Source: an uncultured Beijerinckiaceae bacterium (GTDB lineage: Bacteria; Pseudomonadota; Alphaproteobacteria; Rhizobiales; Beijerinckiaceae). From it: a DNA stretch of 5,848 nt. A program made the translations under genes and the position numbers. The notes under the pieces were generated by a model. It was not told the DNA's origin and did no database searches. It was given only the letters and a program-made list of their open reading frames with translations. This document shows positions 1-5,366 of this stretch, one piece after another (positions within the stretch are counted from its first letter, which is position 1; every line of letters begins with the position of its first letter). The stretch covers positions 1-5,848 of the forward strand of contig CALMRL010000209.1 in assembly GCA_937873345.1 (NCBI GenBank), read 5' to 3'.

Positions 1-1560
1 CGCCGGCACCAGCCGCTCGCTCCGCAAGGCCTCCTGCGCGCCCGACAGGCCGCTCTCGCCGTACTCCGCGTCCTCGTTGACCGCCCAGGTGTCGAAGACG
101 ATGCGGCCGGCGACGATGTTCTTCGCCGTCAGCATGCCGGTCATCATCGCGTGGTCCTGGTTGTTGTACTTGTGCATGCCGTTGCGCCCGACGAGGTGCA
201 GGCCGGGATAGCGCAGCGCCAGCTCGCGACGGATCACCGCGACGTTCTCGGCGTAGGTCTCGTCGTAGACGGGATAGGCCTTGGCCTGGCGCACCACGCA
301 GCTGTCGGTGATGTCGGCGGGGTCCATCAGGCCGATGCGGGCGATCTCGGAGGTGCCGAGCGCGACGAGCTCACTGTCCTTCGCCGCCCACAGCCCGTCG
401 CCCTCGAAGCAGAAGTACTCGAGCCCGAGGCAGGTCGACACGCCGTCGGGGATCATGTCGGGCGACCAGGAGCGGAAGTTCTGCACCCGGCCGACCTTCA
501 CGGCCGGATCGTGGATGTACACCCAGTTGTCGGGCAGCTCGTGGCGCGATCGGCCGATCAGCACCACGGTGAGGAAGTCGCGGTACTTCAAGGAGCGCGC
601 CTGGAACAGCGAGAGCGGCTTGGGCTCGACGCGGTTCATCAACTCGCGCACGGGGGCGGAGGAGACGACGTGGCGCGCGCGGTAGGTCCGCCGCTGGCCC
701 GAGCCGGTGACGGCGGTGACGGTCCACAGCCCCGTCGCCTCGTCGAGGGCGAGGCTCTCCATCGCGGTGTCCATACTGAGCGTGCCGCCCATCGCCCTGA
801 TCTTGGCGGCGGCGGCGTCCCACATCATGCCGGGACCGCGGCGGGGATAGCGAAAGCTCTCGATCAGCGTCTTCGCGGCCGCGCCGCCGCCCTTGGCCCT
901 GCCGAGCCCGAGCGAGCGGCGCAGCCCGTCGGTGATCGCGCCCATCAGGCTCAGGCCCTTGATGCGCTGCGCCGCCCAATCCGCGGAGATCTCGTCGCAG
1001 CCCATGCCCCACACCTTCTCGGTGTAGGTCTTGAAGAAGATCGTGAAGAGCCGCTCGCCGAACTGGTTGCGCACCCACTGGTGGAAGGTCTTGGGGTCGC
1101 GCACCGGCCGCGCCCGCGCGTAGAGGTAGGACGCGACGCAGGCGACGCTCTCGATGAGGCCAAGGTTGCCCAGCGCCTCGAAGGCCCTGAGGGGGTAGGC
1201 GTAGAACTTGCCCTTGTAGAAGATGCGCGACAGCCGCGGCCGGTCGATGAAATCGTCCGGCAGGATCTCGTTCCAAAGGTCGACCATCTCGCGCGACTTC
1301 GAGAAGAAGCGGTGGCCGCCGATGTCGAACAGGAAGCCCTTGTAATCCACCGTGCGGCTGATGCCGCCGACGTAGGTGGGGTCGCGCTCGATGACGTGGA
1401 CCGACCGCCCGGTCCCCTCGGCCTCGAAGACCTTGCACAGCTCGTAGGCGGTGGTCAGGCCGGCCGGGCCGGCGCCGATGACCAGCGCGTCATGGACGCC
1501 GTCGTCGCAGATGGAGGCGTCGGTCGGGGAGCCGTCGGTGAAGGAGGCGTCGTGGGTCAC
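1..1560 (-). CDS. FAD-dependent oxidoreductase, HemY/UDP-galactopyranose-mutase-like (C-terminus cut by window edge)
   Basis: The minus-strand frame is open for 520 codons from a GTG at 1558-1560 to the left edge, with no stop, so the 3' end is missing. The GTG has a GGAG ribosome-binding sequence (complement of 1567-1570) six bases upstream; no better start was seen. After about 22 polar residues comes a Rossmann dinucleotide-binding fold: GAGPAG at residues 29-34, acidic E58 ending the second strand (VIERD, presumed to hold the FAD ribose), VGG at 64-66 and GGHRFF at 81-86. Near the C-terminus, VGRNGMHKYNNQDHAMMTG (from about 457) is the second FAD-contacting motif of the protoporphyrinogen-oxidase/UDP-galactopyranose-mutase-like group. 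No membrane segment or signal peptide is evident. Known relatives often sit near glycosyltransferase or GtrA genes and act, or are guessed to act, on lipid- or sugar-linked substrates. The true substrate is unknown. FAD binding is confident; calling it a mutase or amine oxidase would be over-reading. It follows purS by 108 bp, which argues for separate control. Confidence 0.88.
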   Translation of the reverse strand, partial: MTHDASFTDGSPTDASICDDGVHDALVIGAGPAGLTTAYELCKVFEAEGTGRSVHVIERDPTYVGGISRTVDYKGFLFDIGGHRFFSKSREMVDLWNEILPDDFIDRPRLSRIFYKGKFYAYPLRAFEALGNLGLIESVACVASYLYARARPVRDPKTFHQWVRNQFGERLFTIFFKTYTEKVWGMGCDEISADWAAQRIKGLSLMGAITDGLRRSLGLGRAKGGGAAAKTLIESFRYPRRGPGMMWDAAAAKIRAMGGTLSMDTAMESLALDEATGLWTVTAVTGSGQRRTYRARHVVSSAPVRELMNRVEPKPLSLFQARSLKYRDFLTVVLIGRSRHELPDNWVYIHDPAVKVGRVQNFRSWSPDMIPDGVSTCLGLEYFCFEGDGLWAAKDSELVALGTSEIARIGLMDPADITDSCVVRQAKAYPVYDETYAENVAVIRRELALRYPGLHLVGRNGMHKYNNQDHAMMTGMLTAKNIVAGRIVFDTWAVNEDAEYGESGLSGAQEALRSERLVPA

Positions 1561-1627
1561 CGGGGTCTCCGAGCGGCGCGTGGCGTGCCCGGACGATGCG
1601 CTTCGATTGGTTAAGGGCGGTTTAGCG

Positions 1628-1646
1628 CGACGCTGACCCAGCGTCG
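1628..1646. repeat. Perfect 8-bp inverted repeat with 3-nt loop, downstream of purS
   Basis: CGACGCTG is followed by a three-base spacer and its exact reverse complement CAGCGTCG. The resulting hairpin begins 22 bases after the purS stop on the minus strand. A GC-rich stem just past a stop suggests a transcription end or mRNA-stabilising hairpin for purS. The bases that follow on the minus strand (CGCTAAACCGCCC) are not a T-run, so this is not a classical intrinsic terminator. Confidence 0.5.
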
Positions 1647-1668
1647 GACGACCGGCTGCCCCGGATGC

Positions 1669-1902
1669 TCAGAGCACCTCGACGCGGTAGTTCTCGACCA
1701 CGGTGTTGGCGAGCAGCCTTTCGCAGGCCTCCTTGAGCGTCGCCTCGGCATCGACGCCGTCGGCGACCTCGATCTCGAACAGCTTGCCCTGGCGCACGCC
1801 GTCGATGCCGGCGACGCCGAGCCCACGCAGCGCCCCCTCGATCGCCTTGCCCTGCGGGTCGAGGACGCCGGACTTGAGGGTGACGGTGACGCGCGCCTTC
1901 AT
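1669..1902 (-). CDS. purS: Phosphoribosylformylglycinamidine synthase subunit PurS
   Basis: This 77-residue protein is the small structural subunit of the multi-protein FGAM synthase PurS-PurQ-PurL. The complex converts FGAR plus glutamine and ATP to FGAM in step 4 of de novo purine synthesis, in the cytosol; PurS bridges the glutaminase PurQ and the synthetase PurL. The sequence matches the family along its whole length: MKARVTVTLKSGVLDPQGKA at the N-terminus, the following helix with GLGVAGIDGVRQGKLFEIEV, then a second helix and a final strand ending NYRVEVL. The length is normal for PurS (about 80 residues). An ATG 12 codons upstream (at 1938) would add MTICLAKGKASR, which is not part of the PurS fold. 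I chose MKARV at 1902 because the family starts there, although the nearest purine-rich stretch (AAGGGA) lies about 12 bases off. It lies 73 bp after the FAA-hydrolase gene on the same strand. purQ, its usual next neighbour, is not found downstream. Confidence 0.93.
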   Translation of the reverse strand: MKARVTVTLKSGVLDPQGKAIEGALRGLGVAGIDGVRQGKLFEIEVADGVDAEATLKEACERLLANTVVENYRVEVL

Positions 1903-1975
1903 CCGCGATGCTTTTCCCTTGGCCAAACAGATGGTCAACGCCTGTAGCGTGCTTCGCCAAGCCGCGCCAGCCGCC

Positions 1976-2749
1976 TCACTCGAAGCGATTCGCCAGCGTG
2001 CCGATGTCGTCCACCACCACCTCCACCGTCGCCCCCTTGGGGATCGGGCCGGCGCCGAGCGAGGTGCCGCAGGCGATGATGTCGCCGGGCTCCAGCGTCA
2101 TGCCCTGCGACAGCATCGAGACGAGCCGCGCAGGGGGCATCATCATGTCGGCGAGGGGGTAGCTCTGCCGCTCGCGGCCGTTGACCAGCGTGCGCAGCGT
2201 CGCCGTGGCAAGGTCGAGGTCGGTGGCGATCACCGGACCGAAGGGGCAGAAGCCGTCGAAGCCTTTCGATCGCGTCCACTGCGCGAAGCTGTCGTCGGCC
2301 TTGAGGATGGCGAGCGCGGTGACGTCGTTGAGGCAGGTGTAGCCGAAGATGTGCGCCGCCGCCTCGTCCTCGCCGACGTCGCGCGCGCGCCGGCCGATCA
2401 CCACGCCGAGCTCGCCCTCGTAGAGCACGCGCCCGGCGGCTTCGGGAAGAGCGATCGCAGCGCCGCTCGGGGCGTAGCTGTTCGGCGGCTTGATGAAGAT
2501 CAGCGGCGCGGCGGGCACGGCCAACCCCTGTTTCTCCGCCACCGCGTGGAAGTTGTTCCACAGGGCGATGATCTTGGAGGGGCGGCAGGGCAGGGCGATC
2601 GTGACGTCGGCCAGGGCGACGCGTTCGCCGGTGGGCGAGGGCTCGGCGAACAGGTCGCCGGCGCAGACCTCGATGGTGTCGCCGTCGAGACGGCCGAAGC
2701 CCTGCCCGCCATGCTGCCCTTGGCGGGTGAAGCCGATCCAACGCGTCAT
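1976..2749 (-). CDS. Fumarylacetoacetate hydrolase (FAH) family protein
   Basis: The predicted protein has 257 residues and covers an N-terminal region plus a complete FAH catalytic fold. Family members are metal-dependent (Mg/Mn) cytosolic enzymes that hydrolyse, decarboxylate or isomerise C-C bonds in keto acids: fumarylacetoacetate hydrolases, HpcE/HpaG-type isomerase-decarboxylases, and oxaloacetate decarboxylases or tautomerases of FAHD type. Visible motifs are PSKIIALWNNFHA at 57-69 (lid histidine H68), IFIKPP at 84-89 (K87), the metal-ligand pair E111 and E113 in YEGELGVVIG, D142 in NDVTA, K162 in SKGFDGFCPFGP, and the late CGTSLGAG at 217-224. By alignment from memory to FAHD1, the acidic metal ligands and the active-site lysines are kept. 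The usual NDVSARD arginine is replaced (NDVTALA, L146), and the lid histidine-glutamate spacing is one residue longer. The ATG is four bases after the transporter stop and has no strong ribosome-binding site of its own, so translational coupling is likely. The exact substrate cannot be assigned. Confidence 0.9.
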   Translation of the reverse strand: MTRWIGFTRQGQHGGQGFGRLDGDTIEVCAGDLFAEPSPTGERVALADVTIALPCRPSKIIALWNNFHAVAEKQGLAVPAAPLIFIKPPNSYAPSGAAIALPEAAGRVLYEGELGVVIGRRARDVGEDEAAAHIFGYTCLNDVTALAILKADDSFAQWTRSKGFDGFCPFGPVIATDLDLATATLRTLVNGRERQSYPLADMMMPPARLVSMLSQGMTLEPGDIIACGTSLGAGPIPKGATVEVVVDDIGTLANRFE

Positions 2750-2753
2750 CGGC

Positions 2754-4058
2754 TCAGGTCATCAGGAAGCTGTCGGCGATGGCGCGGCGGCGCATCGGCT
2801 TCAGCACGAACAGGGCGAGCGCGGCGGCGGCCGCGTTGAGGCCGACGGTGACCAGGAACACGGACTCCCAGCCGTGCGTGCGGGCGAGGATGCTGGCGAG
2901 CGGCACCAGCAATGCCGCGCAGCCCTTGGCGGTGTAGAGCACGCCGGCGTTGGTCGCGGCGTGGCGCGGCCCGAAGGTGTCGCCGGCGGTGGCGGGGAAC
3001 AGCGAGTAGATTTCGCCGAACACCAGGAAGTAGAAGGCCGAGGCGAGCACGAAGACGACCGGCTCGCGGCCGTAAAGGGCGAGCAGCAGCAGCATGGCGG
3101 CCCCCGTGCCGAAGGCCAGCCCCATGGTGTTCTCCCGGCCGATGCGGTCCGACAGCAGGCCGAACAGCGGCCGTCCGAACCCGTCGAGGATGCGGTCGAG
3201 CGACAGGGCGAAGGTCAGCGCCGCGGCGGTCAGGCCGGCGATCGACACGGGCGTCTTGCTGATGCCGTAGTCGGCGGCGATCGGTGCGAGCTGCGCCGCG
3301 GTCATCAGCCCGCCCGAGGCGACCATCACGAAGATGAGGTAGAGCAGCCAGAAGACCGGCTTGCGGACCATCTTCCCCGGCTTGATCGAGCGCTTGGCCT
3401 GCGGGATCGACAGGCGCTTGGGGATCGGAGGATGGAGGATCGTCGGCGCGTGCAGGAACAGGGCGGTCACCGCCACCACCGCGCCCTGGCCGATGCCGAA
3501 GGTGAGAAAGGCGCGCTGGTAGCCGCTCGCGGCGATCATGTTGCCGATCGGGATGACGGTGAGCGCCGCGCCGGCGCCGAAGCCGGCGGCGGTGGCGCCG
3601 GCGGCGTGGCCGCGCCTGTCGGGAAACCATTTCAGCGCGTTGCCGACGCAGGTGCCGTAGATCGCCGCCGCGCCGAAGCCGCCGACCACCGCGGCGAGGT
3701 AGAGCACGCCGAGGCTCGTCGCGACCGAATTCAGCACCCAGGAGGCGGTGATCAGCGCGGCGCCGACGAGCACGGTCGGGCGCGGCCCGAAACGGTCGGT
3801 GAACCAGGCCTTCACCGGCACCATCCAGGTCTCGGTGAGCACGAAGATGGTGAAGGCGAACTGGATCGAGGCGCGCTCCCAGCCCTGCGCCTTGCTGATG
3901 GGGTCGACGAACAGCGTCCAGCCGTACTGCAGGTTGGCGATCATCGCCATGCACAGCACGCCGGCGCCGAGCTGGACCCAGCGCGCGGCGCCTTCCAATC
4001 CGGCAAGCGCGGGCCGGGGCGCGGCGGCGGCCGGCGGGTCGACGGCAGGCATGACCAA
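2754..4058 (-). CDS. MFS transporter of the oxalate/formate antiporter (OxlT-like) family
   Basis: A 434-residue inner-membrane protein with 12 predicted helices in two six-helix halves. The first half spans about residues 28-203, a basic loop covers about 204-232 (PKRLSIPQAKRSIKPGKMVRK), and the second half spans about 234-420. The N-terminal core, with LCMAMIANLQYGWTLF at 35-50 and a helix 2-3 motif DRFGPR at 88-93, closely resembles the oxalate/formate antiporter group. Against Oxalobacter OxlT, recalled from memory, the two substrate-binding charges are kept: R296 (GRPLFGLLSDRIGR; OxlT R272) and K378 (YTAKG; OxlT K355), with near-identical spacing. Q44 and Y45 are also kept. Two aromatic-cage tryptophans appear as F347 and Y375. 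It probably exchanges or imports a small carboxylate; oxalate itself is not proven. TTG at 4058 is chosen because AGGGA lies eight bases upstream; ATG at 4052 (432 residues) is nearly as good. It is coupled to the downstream FAH-family gene. Confidence 0.9.
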   Translation of the reverse strand: MVMPAVDPPAAAAPRPALAGLEGAARWVQLGAGVLCMAMIANLQYGWTLFVDPISKAQGWERASIQFAFTIFVLTETWMVPVKAWFTDRFGPRPTVLVGAALITASWVLNSVATSLGVLYLAAVVGGFGAAAIYGTCVGNALKWFPDRRGHAAGATAAGFGAGAALTVIPIGNMIAASGYQRAFLTFGIGQGAVVAVTALFLHAPTILHPPIPKRLSIPQAKRSIKPGKMVRKPVFWLLYLIFVMVASGGLMTAAQLAPIAADYGISKTPVSIAGLTAAALTFALSLDRILDGFGRPLFGLLSDRIGRENTMGLAFGTGAAMLLLLALYGREPVVFVLASAFYFLVFGEIYSLFPATAGDTFGPRHAATNAGVLYTAKGCAALLVPLASILARTHGWESVFLVTVGLNAAAAALALFVLKPMRRRAIADSFLMT

Positions 4059-4293
4059 GGCGGCGTTCCCTAAATCGTTGCTTCGCGGGTCCTTGCCCCC
4101 TTTGCAGGAGAGCGACGATAGCAGGTTGCCCGGCGCTGGCTATGCCGCTGAAGGGGCGGAAGCCCTCTCTGCACGCGGAGAAGTCCTGCGGCGGTGGCTA
4201 GGACAACCGAGCCTCGAAACGCTGAGCCTCGGAAAAAGGGGGCCGGGTGCTTTCGGGCTTGGCCTCGGATCAAATCGAGATCGCGGCAGACGC
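4059..4293. other. Intergenic region between purC and the transporter gene
   Basis: These 235 bp on the minus strand hold the end of the purC transcript and presumably the promoter of the transporter-FAH pair. I see no gene here. An 8-bp direct repeat GAGCCTCG occurs at 4209-4216 and 4224-4231 (15-bp period), and a shorter GCCTCGG recurs at 4262. On the minus strand a C5T5 run (complement of about 4232-4241) follows only a very weak possible stem, so I do not call a terminator. No convincing -35/-10 pair was found; a TGCTATCGT sequence resembling an extended -10 (complement of about 4116-4124) lacks a -35 partner. Confidence 0.5.
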
Positions 4294-5058
4294 CTACTGC
4301 ACCAGCTTCGGCCCGCTCGCGCGGGGCGCCTCGCTTTCCGGCATGATGCCGAGCCGGCGCGCCACCTCGGAGTAGGCCTCGACCAACCCGCCCATGTCGC
4401 GGCGGAAGCGGTCCTTGTCGAGCTTGTCGTTCGACTTGATGTCCCATAGCCGGCAGGAGTCCGGGCTGATCTCGTCGGCGACGACGATGCGCATCATCTC
4501 GCCCTCCCACAATCGCCCCGTCTCCATCTTGAAGTCGACGAGCCGGATGCCGACGCCGAGGAAAAGGCCGGACAGGAAGTCGTTGACGCGGATCGCCAGC
4601 GCCATGATGTCGTCGATCTCCTGCGGCGACGCCCAGCCGAAGGCGGTCACGTGCTCTTCCGACACCATCGGGGCGTTCAGCGCATCGTTCTTGTAGTAGA
4701 ACTCGATGATCGAGCGCGGCAGCTGCGTGCCCTCCTCGATGCCCAGCCTCGTCGCCAGCGAGCCGGCGGCGACGTTGCGCACCACGACCTCCAACGGCAC
4801 GATCTCGACCTCGCGGATCAGCTGCTCGCGCATGTTCAGCCGGCGGATGAAATGCGTCGGCACGCCGATGTCGTTGAGGTTCTGGAAGATGAACTCGCTG
4901 ATCCGGTTGTTCAGCACGCCCTTGCCGTCGATCACCTCGTGCTTCTTGGCGTTGAAGGCGGTGGCGTCGTCCTTGAAGTGCTGGATCAGCGTGCCCGGCT
5001 CCGGGCCCTCGTAGAGCACCTTGGCCTTGCCTTCATAGATGCGGCGGCGGCGGTTCAT
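4294..5058 (-). CDS. purC: Phosphoribosylaminoimidazole-succinocarboxamide synthase (SAICAR synthetase)
   Basis: Cytosolic enzyme of de novo purine synthesis that joins CAIR and L-aspartate, with ATP, to give SAICAR. The 254-residue product is full length and matches the alphaproteobacterial form throughout. The nucleotide-binding start is RRRRIYEGKAKVLYEG (residues 3-18); HFKDDATAFN is at 27-36; GKGVLNNRIS, the family's substrate-side motif, is at 45-54; EVVVRNVAAGS is at 90-100; the signature RLVDFKMETG is at 172-181; and DEISPDSCRLWD is at 195-206. Residue 180 is T where relatives I recall have C, probably a neutral change. I chose MNRRRR at 5058 because related PurC proteins start there, yet no ribosome-binding site precedes it. 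The better-placed AAGGAG favours an ATG at 5088, which would add ten residues (MDHLKPRLIP). The first gene on this strand here, it is divergent from xerC. The next gene, 235 bp on, is a transporter rather than purS. Confidence 0.96.
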   Translation of the reverse strand: MNRRRRIYEGKAKVLYEGPEPGTLIQHFKDDATAFNAKKHEVIDGKGVLNNRISEFIFQNLNDIGVPTHFIRRLNMREQLIREVEIVPLEVVVRNVAAGSLATRLGIEEGTQLPRSIIEFYYKNDALNAPMVSEEHVTAFGWASPQEIDDIMALAIRVNDFLSGLFLGVGIRLVDFKMETGRLWEGEMMRIVVADEISPDSCRLWDIKSNDKLDKDRFRRDMGGLVEAYSEVARRLGIMPESEAPRASGPKLVQ

Positions 5059-5099
5059 GGGGATCAACCGTGGCTTGAGATGGTCCATGGGTGCCGTGG

Positions 5100-5105
5100 C
5101 TCCTT
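5100..5105 (-). promoter_or_regulatory. Shine-Dalgarno candidate that may set the purC start upstream
   Basis: AAGGAG on the minus strand lies 11 bases before an ATG at 5086-5088 that is in frame with purC, ten codons upstream of the conserved MNRRRR start. It is the only strong ribosome-binding sequence near either start, so PurC in this organism may carry the extra residues MDHLKPRLIP. The 11-base spacing is slightly long. Confidence 0.45.
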
Positions 5106-5299
5106 CAAAGACCCGGGCGCCACGCCGGCGGCCCGCCTCGGCTCTTCGCCGGGATGGGAACGACGGGCGGCATCCAAGGCGCGCGAATGCTGGGCTGCGC
5201 GTATGTTGCCGCGGTGCAATGGCTCCGTAGCCGGTTCCGGCGGGGGTTACAACCTTGGCCGGAGGAGGGCGGCGGCATCCTGGCTTGAGCTTTGCCGCC

Positions 5300-5323
5300 G
5301 GAGACCGGCCACGGGAGACCGGC
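5300..5323. repeat. 10-bp direct repeat upstream of xerC
   Basis: GGAGACCGGC occurs at 5300-5309 and again at 5314-5323, a 14-bp period, ending just before a TTGACG hexamer. Closely spaced direct repeats at such a place can bind a regulator, but in GC-rich DNA a 10-bp repeat may also be chance. Confidence 0.5.
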
Positions 5324-5326
5324 GGG

Positions 5327-5355
5327 TTGACGGTCTGGCAAGGCGTCGGCTTCAA
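5327..5355 (+). promoter_or_regulatory. Weak candidate promoter for xerC
   Basis: TTGACG at 5327-5332 is a good -35 hexamer for the housekeeping sigma factor. The six bases 17 positions later, CTTCAA at 5350-5355, are a poor -10. The xerC ATG follows 11 bases on, which would leave a very short or no leader. The -35 is the only persuasive part. Confidence 0.22.
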
Positions 5356-5366
5356 GCTTTCCCGCG

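Larger units (their letters stand above)
5059..5366. other. Divergent intergenic region between purC and xerC
   Basis: About 308 bp separate the two divergent start codons. No coding signal was recognised on either strand. It holds the ribosome-binding candidate for an upstream purC start, a 10-bp direct repeat and a weak promoter-like pair before xerC (all listed separately). On the minus strand, TTGTAA followed 17 bases later by TACGGA (roughly 5225-5255) could be a poor purC promoter, but the match is too weak to call. No hairpin suggesting a purine riboswitch was noticed. Confidence 0.6.

Noticed and set aside
151..1614. Long plus-strand open frame (487 codons) opposite the FAD oxidoreductase
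   Set aside because: It is antisense to a clear FAD-binding protein. Its translation is Ala/Gly/Val/Arg/His-rich with no recognisable domain, which is typical of antisense frames in GC-rich DNA.
1903..1938. 12-residue N-terminal extension of PurS
   Set aside because: MTICLAKGKASR precedes the universally conserved PurS strand MKARV and is not expected in an 80-residue subunit; there is no better ribosome-binding site for it.
2490..4073. Plus-strand open frame of 527 codons opposite the transporter and FAH-family gene
   Set aside because: The translation is highly biased to G, R, E, H and D with no motif, and it overlaps two well-supported genes antisense.
4220..4290. Intrinsic terminator for purC at the C5T5 run
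   Set aside because: Only a 4-bp GGCC/GGCC pairing precedes the run; the stem is too weak to call.
4294..5355. 353-residue version of PurC beginning far upstream
   Set aside because: The added N-terminus is Pro/Arg-rich low-complexity sequence unlike any PurC; lack of a stop in this GC-rich frame explains the opening.
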